The notes under the pieces are model-generated. The model did no database searches, was not told the DNA's origin, and saw only the letters and a program-made list of their open reading frames with translations. This document shows positions 15,344-22,359 of a stretch of 35,643 nt of DNA, in pieces. Both the position numbers and the translations under genes were made by a program. The first letter of the stretch is position 1; every line of letters begins with the position of its first letter. Source of the stretch: Armatimonadota bacterium (lineage in GTDB: Bacteria > Armatimonadota > JAAZEB01); the NCBI GenBank assembly GCA_012512505.1, contig JAAZEB010000082.1, positions 1 through 35,643 of the forward strand, read 5' to 3'.

Positions 15344-16720
15344 ATGTGGCAGACAGGCGCAGCCGTGATGGCGCTCACGCTCGGCGTGGTTGGGTCGCTG
15401 GCCGCGGCACCCGCACCGATAGAACCGGTGGTGGAGGTGGAGGAGGATGTCTACCGCTATCAGCCGGCCGACAACGGCGCTGGCCCGATGTGGACCGCCG
15501 GCAACACCTGCATCGTGCGCGTCGGTGACCAGGTTCTGGCCAGCGGCCTGGAGACGCTGCCGGACTACAAGCCACTGAACAACGTGCGCTGGACGCTGTT
15601 CAAGCGCGGCGACGAGGGCTGGAGCCTGCAGGCGCGCGGCGACGGCACCCACGAGCGCGAGCCTTGCCCCTTGGTGGCGTTTCCCGACGGGCGCGTGCTC
15701 CTCTCTACCAATCCCAACGACTCCAAGCCGGACGAATACGACGGCAAGGCCACGCCGCAGATCCTGCAGTTCAGCGCCCGGAACCCCAAGCAGCCGCTTG
15801 AGACGCTGCTGCCACAGTGGGACCGGGAGATCCGGTTCCACGGGCACACCTACCGCAGCTTCGCCGCCGATGGCCGCCGCGGCGAACTGATCCTCTTCTA
15901 CAACACCGCCTACGACATGGCCTACTGGAGCTTCCGCGACGCGCGGGGCCGCTGGGCCAAGCAGGGCGCACTCGAGTTCCCCTTCGGCGCCGAGTACGAC
16001 GAGCCGCAGCCGATCCGCGTCTGCTACCCCAACGTCGCGCTGAAGGACCGCAAGGTCTACTTCTGCGGCGTCTCCGACATCATCGAGCCCTACAAGGCCT
16101 GGCGCGACTACAAGAAGGAGCTGACCGGCCGCGACTGGGACTACGACTTCCGGCGCCTCTTCTTCACCTGGAGCGACGACATCACCACCGGCCGCTTCCG
16201 CCCCTGGGTGGAGGTCGCCAGCCGCGACAAGACTTGCGGCTGGATCTTCCCGAACGACCTGTACGTGGCCGACGACGGGGCGGTCCACATCCTCTGGTCG
16301 GAGCGCGCCCTGGACGAGCGCCTGCGGGAGAAGTTCTTCCCCGAGGCGAAGCAGAGCATCGCCCTCAACTACGCCATCGTGCGCGACGGCAAGGTGACCG
16401 TGCGCCGGCCGGTGCAGGAGTGGAAGGAAGGAGAAGCCTCCGGCGCGCGTGCCGGCAACGGCCGCTTCCAGGTAACGCCAGACGGCCGCCTCTTCGTCTT
16501 CTACTACGTGGGAGGCAGCGTCTCGGAGAACCGCCTGGTGGAGGTGCTCCCCGACGGCTTTAGCGCCCCGGTGAAGGTGCCGCTGCAGAAGCCGCTGAGC
16601 TCCTTCTACACGGCCACGCCGCGCGCCGGCTGCGCCCCATCGCACACCCTCGATCTGCTGGGCGATATCGGTGGCACCCTGCGCTACGCGCGCGTGCGGC
16701 TGGCCGCTAGCCGAGAATGA
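15344..16720 (+). CDS. Secreted beta-propeller (BNR-type) protein
   Basis: This 458-residue protein has a signal peptide (MWQTGAAVMALTLGVVGSLAAAPA). The rest is strand-rich with repeated sheets of the form 'FAADGRRGELILFYNTAYDMAYWSFRD', 'VALKDRKVYFCGVSDI', 'FFTWSDDITTGRFRPWVEVA' and 'FRQVTPDGRLFVFYYVGG-like' turns. This fits a six-bladed propeller of the BNR-repeat group. Canonical Asp-boxes (S-x-D-x-G-x-T-W) are absent, so a sialidase activity is unsupported. It starts 36 bases after the second SIS gene and may be the last gene of that operon. ATG 15344 follows GAGAGG. It overlaps the convergent sialidase-fold gene by 14 bases. Confidence 0.82.
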   Translation: MWQTGAAVMALTLGVVGSLAAAPAPIEPVVEVEEDVYRYQPADNGAGPMWTAGNTCIVRVGDQVLASGLETLPDYKPLNNVRWTLFKRGDEGWSLQARGDGTHEREPCPLVAFPDGRVLLSTNPNDSKPDEYDGKATPQILQFSARNPKQPLETLLPQWDREIRFHGHTYRSFAADGRRGELILFYNTAYDMAYWSFRDARGRWAKQGALEFPFGAEYDEPQPIRVCYPNVALKDRKVYFCGVSDIIEPYKAWRDYKKELTGRDWDYDFRRLFFTWSDDITTGRFRPWVEVASRDKTCGWIFPNDLYVADDGAVHILWSERALDERLREKFFPEAKQSIALNYAIVRDGKVTVRRPVQEWKEGEASGARAGNGRFQVTPDGRLFVFYYVGGSVSENRLVEVLPDGFSAPVKVPLQKPLSSFYTATPRAGCAPSHTLDLLGDIGGTLRYARVRLAASRE

Positions 16721-17804
16721 TCCAGCGGATGTTGGCGACGCAGTCTTCCACGCACCAGAAGGCAACGAGGATCTCGCCCGTCTCCAGGGGCACGGCGCAG
16801 GGCGCGCCGAAGCGCAGCACGTTGAACTGGCTGACCATATCGTCGCCGGGGCTGCCGGTGAAGAGCGACGGCGCGCCCCACAGCGGCAACTGGTGCTCCG
16901 TCTCCCACACGTCGCCGGCCACCGACGCCTCCGCCAGCCACAGGCCGGGCACATCGACGCGGCGGTAGAAGCACAGCACGTGCTCCGGGCTGAGGGAGAG
17001 GAGCGCCGGCGTCTGCCCCTGCAGGCCGGTGGAGCGCGGCGCGGCGAAGGTGCGCCCGCCATCGTAGGAGACGGTGTAGGCGTTGGGGCGGTCGCGTCCG
17101 GCTGCCTCGTCGTAGCTCCAGGCCACAGAGAGCAGCCGGCCGGGAGAAAGCTCGATGATCTTCTGCTCCCAGTAGATGATGCCGTCGGCGGTGCCATCCA
17201 TCACCAAGGCGTACTCCGGCCAGCTTCGCCCGCGGTCGGTGGAGATCAAGGCGACCGCCTTCATGCCGGTCGGGTCGGAGCCATCCCAGGCGCGCCAGGT
17301 GGAGGTGGGCAGCAGCCAGGTGCCATCCGCCAACTCGACGATGGGCGAGCAGTTCTCGAACTCCGGCCCCACCAGGGGCGGCGGGAGCGGCTCGAGCGCC
17401 CCCCAGCTCCGCCCGCCATCGCGGGAGCGGCACAGGAAGAGGCTGGTCTCCACGAAGCCGAGCGTCTCGGGGTTAGCCAGGCCCTCCTCCGCGCGGTGCC
17501 GGTCGTGCCGGAAGACGATGGCCACCAGGCTGCCGTCGGCGCAGCGCGTGAGGCGGCACGACTCCGAGAAGGAGCCGGGGGTCGGCTCCGGCAGCATCCG
17601 TCCCTCCAGGTTCCAGGTGCGCCCGTAGTCGCTCGAGCGCGCCAGGAAGGCACGGCAGTCGGCGCTCTCGAACGCCTGGCCGATCACCATACTGCAGAGC
17701 AGTTCGCCACCGCCAAGGTTGACCAGTGACGGGAAGTAGGCCTGGCGGCTCCAGACGTGGGGCTTGGGGTTGCGGTAGATGATGCCGGTATCCTTTAGTT
17801 CCAC
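16707..17804 (-). CDS. Sialidase-fold (BNR/Asp-box) protein
   Basis: This 365-residue six-bladed propeller has four Asp-boxes in order: SSDYGRTW, SRDGGRSW, STDRGRSW and SYDGGRTF. The family includes exo-alpha-sialidases (GH33) and many non-enzymatic glycan-binding relatives. I cannot place the full Arg triad and Tyr/Glu pair of GH33, though YWEQKIIELSPGR in the middle may carry the Glu. There is no signal peptide, so it is probably cytoplasmic, unlike its neighbour at 15344. The start is GTG at 17804 because GAGGAGG lies 8 bases upstream; a TTG at 17831 lies before that site and is rejected. It resembles the 33843 protein in size and fold. Confidence 0.88.
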   Translation of the reverse strand: MELKDTGIIYRNPKPHVWSRQAYFPSLVNLGGGELLCSMVIGQAFESADCRAFLARSSDYGRTWNLEGRMLPEPTPGSFSESCRLTRCADGSLVAIVFRHDRHRAEEGLANPETLGFVETSLFLCRSRDGGRSWGALEPLPPPLVGPEFENCSPIVELADGTWLLPTSTWRAWDGSDPTGMKAVALISTDRGRSWPEYALVMDGTADGIIYWEQKIIELSPGRLLSVAWSYDEAAGRDRPNAYTVSYDGGRTFAAPRSTGLQGQTPALLSLSPEHVLCFYRRVDVPGLWLAEASVAGDVWETEHQLPLWGAPSLFTGSPGDDMVSQFNVLRFGAPCAVPLETGEILVAFWCVEDCVANIRWIILG

Positions 17805-17951
17805 GCGGTTGACCTCCTCACGCGCGCCCAAACGGCGCCTCCAGTGGGTGCCAGCGTTTGGCCGAGGTGCCCCTCTGGCGCCCTCACCTGGCGCTTCGTC
17901 TCACGCCGGGCAACCTCCTGCCCCAAGGGCCGATCCGGTGATGGGGGCGGG

Positions 17952-18470
17952 CTACTTGTCGTCCGCCTCCAGCACGCAGATATCCGGCAGGTGGCGAAAG
18001 CCCTCGGCCAGGTCCATGCCATAGCCGACGACGAACAGGTCGGGAATCGTGAAGCCGACGTAGTCAGGGCGCACCGCGAGGCAGCGCCGCGAAGGCTTCT
18101 CCAGGAGGCTGACGACACGCACCGAGGCGGTTTGGCGGCTGGCCAGGGTGCTGAGGAGGAAGCGCAGCGTGTGGCCGGTATCGACGATGTCCTCGACGAC
18201 GAGCACGTGCCGGCCCTGCAGGGGGCGCTCCACGTCGCGCTCGAAGCGCACGAAGCCGGCGCTCTCCGTGCCGTCGCCATAGCTGGCAAGCTGCACGAAA
18301 TCCACTTCCAGGGGGATCGCCAGGGCGCGCGCCAGGTCGGCCAAGAATATGAACGATCCCTTCAGCACCCCCAGAAGCAGCGGGTTTCGGTCGGCATAGA
18401 GCGGTCGCAGTTCGGCGGCCAACTCCTCCACCCGCCGTTGGATCTCCTCCCCCGAATAAAGCACTCTCAC
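17952..18470 (-). CDS. hpt: Hypoxanthine (guanine) phosphoribosyltransferase
   Basis: This is a 172-residue purine-salvage enzyme that makes IMP/GMP from free base and PRPP. VLLGVLKGSFIFLADL-type loop I is at about 33-46 (LLLGVLKGSFIFLADL). The PRPP-binding signature VVEDIVDTGHTL is at about 91-102, and PDYVGFTIPDLFVVGYGMDL at about 135-154 holds the base-binding loop and the conserved GYGxD. Length matches the bacterial family. GTG 18470 is chosen because AAGGAG lies 8 bases upstream; the longer frame reading from 19232 passes through the BON gene region and is not real. It is divergent from the BON gene. Confidence 0.96.
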   Translation of the reverse strand: MRVLYSGEEIQRRVEELAAELRPLYADRNPLLLGVLKGSFIFLADLARALAIPLEVDFVQLASYGDGTESAGFVRFERDVERPLQGRHVLVVEDIVDTGHTLRFLLSTLASRQTASVRVVSLLEKPSRRCLAVRPDYVGFTIPDLFVVGYGMDLAEGFRHLPDICVLEADDK

Positions 18471-18818
18471 GGTTGCATCTCCTTCACGCGCTGCCCGGCC
18501 AGCCCTCCCGTGCGTCGGGCCGAGCGCCAGCCCGGTGGCGCGCTGGCTGAAGGCGGCATCCGCGGCAGGAAGGGCGTGGTGAACGCGGGCACGCCGCTGT
18601 TGGCGCGAGCGTGCCACGCCAGGGCGGTACTCCCCAGGACAGAAGCGCCGGGGCGCGCGTTCCTCCCGGAAGGCACCCCCGGGCTCACGGCCGGCCCCAA
18701 CCAATGGCGTGCGCCCCCGCCCCGGGCGCCACCAGGCGCCGGCAGAACCGGCAGACCGCGCGCCGTTTGGCGGCCCCTGGAGACGGGTATCCGCTGTAGT
18801 GGAAGGCGAGGGAACGCG
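18471..18818. other. Divergent intergenic region, no clear features
   Basis: These 348 GC-rich bases separate hpt and the BON gene. They contain short GC-rich inverted repeats such as GGGCGCC / GGCGCC near 18725-18740, but no convincing promoter hexamers and no gene with family features. Frames open across it on both strands are read-through typical of GC-rich DNA. Confidence 0.35.
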
Positions 18819-19082
18819 ATGGAGCGAGGAATCCAGGACGAGTGGGCACAAGATTCGGCCCTTGGCGAGACGCACGACGAGCTGCTGCGCCGGCGGGTCG
18901 TCGACGACCTGGCGGCCGAGGAGCTGCTGGACAGCGTCGATATTGTGGTGTCGGTGGTGGGGGGTGACGTGGTTCTCCAGGGAATGGTGAACACGGAGTC
19001 CCAGCGCAAGCAGGCGGAGGCCGTCGCCAGCTCCGCCGGAGCCTCCAGCGTCCGCAACGAGTTGCGCGTCAGGGGGCAGTAA
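18819..19082 (+). CDS. Small BON-domain protein
   Basis: An 87-residue protein in which residues 24-86 form one BON domain (alpha-beta-alpha-beta-beta): DELLRRRVVDDLAAEELLDSVDIVVSVVGGDVVLQGMVNTES (in pieces), QRKQAEAVASSAGASSVRNELRVRG. BON domains usually bind phospholipid or stabilise envelopes, as in OsmY, but no signal peptide is present. The N terminus is acidic and helical. ATG 18819 is preceded by GAGGGAA. Its end overlaps a short membrane-peptide frame on the opposite strand by 14 bases. Confidence 0.85.
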   Translation: MERGIQDEWAQDSALGETHDELLRRRVVDDLAAEELLDSVDIVVSVVGGDVVLQGMVNTESQRKQAEAVASSAGASSVRNELRVRGQ

Positions 19083-19179
19083 GGTAACGGTAGAGCAGCA
19101 ACACCGCCAACAGAAAGACGATGGCGACGGCGGTAACCGCGATGGGGCTGATCCCCGGGTCCTCCTCGGGATCCTCCAT
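19069..19179 (-). CDS. 36-residue single-span membrane peptide (hypothetical)
   Basis: The frame reads MEDPEEDPGI, then SPIAVTAVAI VFLLAVLLLY, then RYLTAP. This is an acidic N terminus, one membrane helix of about 20 residues and a short basic C-terminal end (Arg-Tyr), giving a clear N-out or N-in single-pass topology. Nothing else in this 160-base gap explains it. The ribosome site is weak (GGAAAGGTAGG ending 7 bases before ATG 19179). The last 14 bases overlap the BON gene tail on the other strand. It would be read in the same direction as argJ-argB, 66 bases past the argB stop. I do not recognise a family. Confidence 0.5.
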   Translation of the reverse strand: MEDPEEDPGISPIAVTAVAIVFLLAVLLLYRYLTAP

Positions 19180-19244
19180 GAAGCGCCTACCTTTCCGCAC
19201 GAGCGCGCCCGGCCGACGCGGGGCATCGGCACGGGGAGGCCCCG

Positions 19245-20099
19245 TCAGGCGATCATCGTGCCGATGCCCCGGTCGGTGAACAGCTCAATCAGCGTGGCGT
19301 GGGGCAGCCGACCGTCAATGACGTGCGTGCGCTCCACGCCCCCTTCCAGGGCAATGAGGCATGCCTCCACTTTGGGGATCATCCCCTTCTCGATGGCGCC
19401 AGACGCGATCATCTCCCGCGCCTCCTCAGGCGTCACGCGAGAAAGGAGGCTGCTCTTGTCATTGAAGTCGCGGTAGATCCCCTCCACGTCGGTCAACATG
19501 ATCAGCTTCACGGCGCCCAGCGCGGCGGCAAGCTGGCCGGCGGCATGGTCGGCGTTGACGTTGTACGACTCGCCCTTCTCACCAATCGCCACCGAGCAGA
19601 TCACCGGGATGAACCCCTGCTCCACCAGCACCTCAATGATCCCCGGGTTCACCGTAGTCACGTCACCCACGAAGCCGAGGTCGGGCCCGGGGCGCTTGCG
19701 CGCCACCATCAGGCTGGCGTCCTTGCCGGAGAGGCCGACCGCCTGGCCCCCCTTGCGGTTGATCAGCGAGACGATCCCCTTGTTGGTCTTGCCTGCCAGG
19801 ACCATCTCGACGATCTCCATCGTCTCCGCGTCGGTGACGCGCAGGCCGTTGACGAAGGTCGCCTCCTTGCCCATGCGCTTCATCGCGTCGGTGATCTCCG
19901 GGCCGCCGCCATGCACCAGGATCGGCCGCATGCCGACGTAGTGCATCAAGACGACATCCGTGATCACCGCCTCCTTCAGCGCCTCGTCGATCATGGCGTT
20001 CCCGCCGTACTTGATCAGGACCGTCTTGCCGTGGTAGCGCCGGATGTAAGGAAGCGCCTCGATCAGCGTCTGTGCCCGCTCTTGAACCGTGATCTCCAT
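19245..20099 (-). CDS. argB: Acetylglutamate kinase
   Basis: This 284-residue amino-acid kinase phosphorylates N-acetyl-L-glutamate, the second step of arginine synthesis. LIKYGGNAM near 28-36 is the ATP-phosphate lysine block, VHGGGPEI near 63-70 the acetylglutamate-binding glycine loop, and [28 protein letters not shown] near 178-205 the nucleotide site. The N-terminal helix before [11 protein letters not shown] is the type found in hexameric, arginine-inhibited enzymes, so feedback inhibition is likely. ATG 20099 is the standard start; the ribosome site (CAGGCGGG) is weak. It follows argJ in the same direction after a 106-base gap that holds an 18-bp hairpin. Confidence 0.98.
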   Translation of the reverse strand: MEITVQERAQTLIEALPYIRRYHGKTVLIKYGGNAMIDEALKEAVITDVVLMHYVGMRPILVHGGGPEITDAMKRMGKEATFVNGLRVTDAETMEIVEMVLAGKTNKGIVSLINRKGGQAVGLSGKDASLMVARKRPGPDLGFVGDVTTVNPGIIEVLVEQGFIPVICSVAIGEKGESYNVNADHAAGQLAAALGAVKLIMLTDVEGIYRDFNDKSSLLSRVTPEEAREMIASGAIEKGMIPKVEACLIALEGGVERTHVIDGRLPHATLIELFTDRGIGTMIA

Positions 20100-20125
20100 A
20101 CCCGCCTGATTCCGTGAGGTTGGCA

Positions 20126-20193
20126 GAGCGCGGGCGCGAGCGGCGAGGCGAGGAGGGGTGTCCTTCCTCCCCTACCCGCTCGCGCCCGCGCTC
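20126..20193 (-). terminator. Very stable intercistronic hairpin between argJ and argB
   Basis: An 18-bp perfect stem (20126-20143 with 20176-20193, core CGGGCGCGAGCGG) has a 32-base top that can pair further (GGAGG / CCTCC). It follows the argJ stop by 13 bases and ends 27 bases before argB. There is no T-run, so it may be a weak terminator, a processing or stability element, or an attenuator lowering argB relative to argJ. Confidence 0.6.
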
Positions 20194-20205
20194 CGATACG
20201 CTCGC

Positions 20206-21426
20206 CTAGGTGTGATACTCGGCGTTGATGCGCACGTAGTCGTAAGTAAAGTCGCACGTCCAGATGCGCTGGGAGGCGCTGCCGGCCCCCAGGTCTACGG
20301 TGATCGCCACCTCCGGGGCGGCGAACGCCGCCTGCGCCGCCTCTGGCGCGAACGGCACCGCCAGCCCATGGCGGAAGACGGTCACCTCCCCGATGCGCAC
20401 GGTCACCTGACCCGGGTCCAGCGTCACCCCGGCGCGCCCGGCGGCGGCCAGGATGCGACCCCAGTTCGGGTCCTGGCCGAAGATGGCCGTCTTCACCAGG
20501 GGCGAGTTGGCGATGGTGCGCGCCACGGCATCCGCCGCCGCGGCGTCGGCGGCACCAGTCACCGTGACCTCCACCAACCGGGTGGCGCCCTCGCCATCGC
20601 GAGCGATCTCGCGCGCCAGGAAGGTGCAGACGTGCTCCACCGCCTCGTAGAGGGCGCGGCGATTCTCACGCCCGTCGGGCCGGTCGTTGGCAAACGCCGT
20701 CGCCGCCGGGCCGGCCTGTCCGTTGGCAAAGAGGAGCAAGGTGTCGTTGGTGCTCGTGTCGCCGTCCACCGTCACGCAGTTGAAGGTGTGCTGAGCGACG
20801 GTGGCGAGCATCTCCCGCAGCGCCGGCGGCTCCAGGGCGGCATCGGTAGTGAGGCAGGCGAGCATGGTCGCCATGTTGGGGGCGATCATGCCGCTTCCCT
20901 TGCACATACCGCCCACGCGCACCGGTCCCTCCGGCAGCGTCAGCTCAACGGCGATCTCTTTCGGGCGCGTGTCGGTGGTCATGATCGCGCGCGCCGCGTC
21001 GGCGGCCCCCTCAACGCGAAGCTGCCGCACCGCCTCGGGGAGCGCCACAGTGATCTTTTCCACCGGCAGCTCGTGACCGATCACCCCGGTGGAGCAGACG
21101 AGCACCTCCTCGGCCGACAGCCCGAGGGCGGCCGCCGTATCCGTTTGCATCCGCCGGGCGTGAGCCATGTCGTTCGGCGCGCAGCAGTTGGCATTGCCGG
21201 CGTTGAAGATCACGGCTCGCGCCGCGCCCCTGGCCGCCACTTCCCGGCTCAGCAGCACCGGCGCCGCCTGCACCTGGTTGGTGGTAAAGACCCCCGCCAC
21301 CGATGCCGGCGCATCGGAGACGACCAGCGCCAGGTCCAGGTTGCCGCTGCTCTTCAGGCCGCAGCGCACGCCAGAGGCGCGGTAGCCGCGCGGGGCCGTC
21401 ACGCCCCCGGGAATCTGCCTCAGCAT
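20206..21426 (-). CDS. argJ: Bifunctional ornithine acetyltransferase / N-acetylglutamate synthase
   Basis: This is a 406-residue Ntn-type enzyme that moves the acetyl group from N-acetylornithine to glutamate and, in many forms, also makes acetylglutamate from acetyl-CoA. The self-cleavage site is ATML within KGSGMIAPNMATML, with Thr187 as the new N-terminal nucleophile. VFNAGNAN-type (AVIFNAGNAN) near 71-80 and STGVIG near 112-117 form the oxyanion hole region. DPNWGRI near 325 and the C-terminal YDYVRINAEYHT are also typical. A GGAG ends five bases before ATG 21426. The start overlaps the stop of the PIG-L gene in TGATG, so translation is probably coupled. Confidence 0.97.
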   Translation of the reverse strand: MLRQIPGGVTAPRGYRASGVRCGLKSSGNLDLALVVSDAPASVAGVFTTNQVQAAPVLLSREVAARGAARAVIFNAGNANCCAPNDMAHARRMQTDTAAALGLSAEEVLVCSTGVIGHELPVEKITVALPEAVRQLRVEGAADAARAIMTTDTRPKEIAVELTLPEGPVRVGGMCKGSGMIAPNMATMLACLTTDAALEPPALREMLATVAQHTFNCVTVDGDTSTNDTLLLFANGQAGPAATAFANDRPDGRENRRALYEAVEHVCTFLAREIARDGEGATRLVEVTVTGAADAAAADAVARTIANSPLVKTAIFGQDPNWGRILAAAGRAGVTLDPGQVTVRIGEVTVFRHGLAVPFAPEAAQAAFAAPEVAITVDLGAGSASQRIWTCDFTYDYVRINAEYHT

Positions 21427-22178
21427 CACTGCTCCAGGATCTTCACCAGGATGTTATCCGCCGGGTAAGGATGGCCGCGGTGCTGGCGGAACCCCTCGGC
21501 GTACTGCACGCCGAGCTGCGCGCCGCGAGCGGCAGCCGCGCGCCGCATCGACTCGAGGTACTCGTCCATCCCGTGCTGGTCGCGTAGCCAGTTGCGCTGG
21601 CTCTCGTGGCAGGCCAGCATCTTCTCCTTCATCTCGATCGTATCGGTGATGTCAATGAGGATATCAACCGGCACCGGATCGCCGTACATGTCCTGCTGGC
21701 CGAAGTAGTCCCAGTAGTAGAGGTAGGGCACCCCACCGGTGGTCGGCTTTTCGCCGCCCGGCACGCCAAAGTTGGGCATGGTGATGCCGAAGCAGGCATC
21801 GCGCACCAGGCGCCCGGTGATCTCGTGGTCCATCATGTAGTCGTTCAGCGGGTGGGTGAGCACCAGGAACGGGTCGGCGGTGCGCAGCAGGCCGGTCACC
21901 TTGCGGCGGGTGGCGGTGTTGTAGTCAATGGCAAGGTCGCGCTCTTCGAGGCAGTAGTACTCAGCGCCCAGCAGTTCGGCCGCGGCCCGTGCCTCATTGC
22001 GGCGGATCGTCATGATCTCTTGCGACGAGTACTCCAGGGAACCGCAGTCACCCGGGGTCAAGGTTGCCATGACGATGTGGTAGCCCTTGGCCTTCAGGCG
22101 AGCCAGCACACCCACGCAGTTGAACTCGATGTCATCGGGATGAGCCCCGACGGCGAGGATCCGTCCGTTGTCTTTCAT
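21426..22178 (-). CDS. PIG-L/LmbE family deacetylase
   Basis: This 250-residue zinc-dependent N-deacetylase acts on GlcNAc-type substrates in known members. AHPDD at residues 12-16 supplies His13 and Asp16, and Asp15 is the likely base. LTHPLNDYMMDHEI near 105-118 supplies the third zinc His after the HP-x-(N/D)D block. PYLYYWDYFGQQDMYGDPVPVDILIDITD near 157-185 is the substrate lid region shared with bacillithiol and carbohydrate deacetylases, and the helix EKMLACHESQ follows. ATG 22178 follows AAAGG. The stop overlaps the argJ start by one base. No obvious link of deacetylation to arginine synthesis is known to me. Confidence 0.93.
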   Translation of the reverse strand: MKDNGRILAVGAHPDDIEFNCVGVLARLKAKGYHIVMATLTPGDCGSLEYSSQEIMTIRRNEARAAAELLGAEYYCLEERDLAIDYNTATRRKVTGLLRTADPFLVLTHPLNDYMMDHEITGRLVRDACFGITMPNFGVPGGEKPTTGGVPYLYYWDYFGQQDMYGDPVPVDILIDITDTIEMKEKMLACHESQRNWLRDQHGMDEYLESMRRAAAARGAQLGVQYAEGFRQHRGHPYPADNILVKILEQ

Positions 22179-22212
22179 CCGTCTGCCTTTCTGATACGCA
22201 ATACGCAATCGC

Positions 22213-22359
22213 GTAGGGGCGAAACATTAGCAGCACAGGCTCAGTGGGCACACGATTGCGCTCGATCCGCCAATGCTTCACCATGGCGCGGTTGCCGCCA
22301 GCCGCTCTGCGTAGCGCGGCCACACGATCATGTTCGAGCCGCCAATGCTTTGCCCCTAC
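22213..22359. mobile_element. 147-bp MITE-like element with 19-bp terminal inverted repeats
   Basis: GTAGGGGCGAAACATTAGC at 22213-22231 is matched in reverse complement at 22341-22359 with three differences. Inside, a 30-base direct repeat (22249-22278 and 22321-22350, 25 of 30 identical) lies 72 bp apart, starting CACACGAT and ending CCGCCAATGCTT. There is no coding capacity. The right end contains the stop codon of the deacylase gene (TAG at 22358-22356). No clear target-site duplication is seen at either end. Confidence 0.62.

Noticed and set aside
15296-17197. 633-residue minus-strand frame
   Set aside because: Antisense to the secreted propeller and out of frame with the sialidase-fold gene; low-complexity composition.
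22213-22359. Insertion sequence with transposase
   Set aside because: Only 147 bp and no coding capacity; at most a non-autonomous element.
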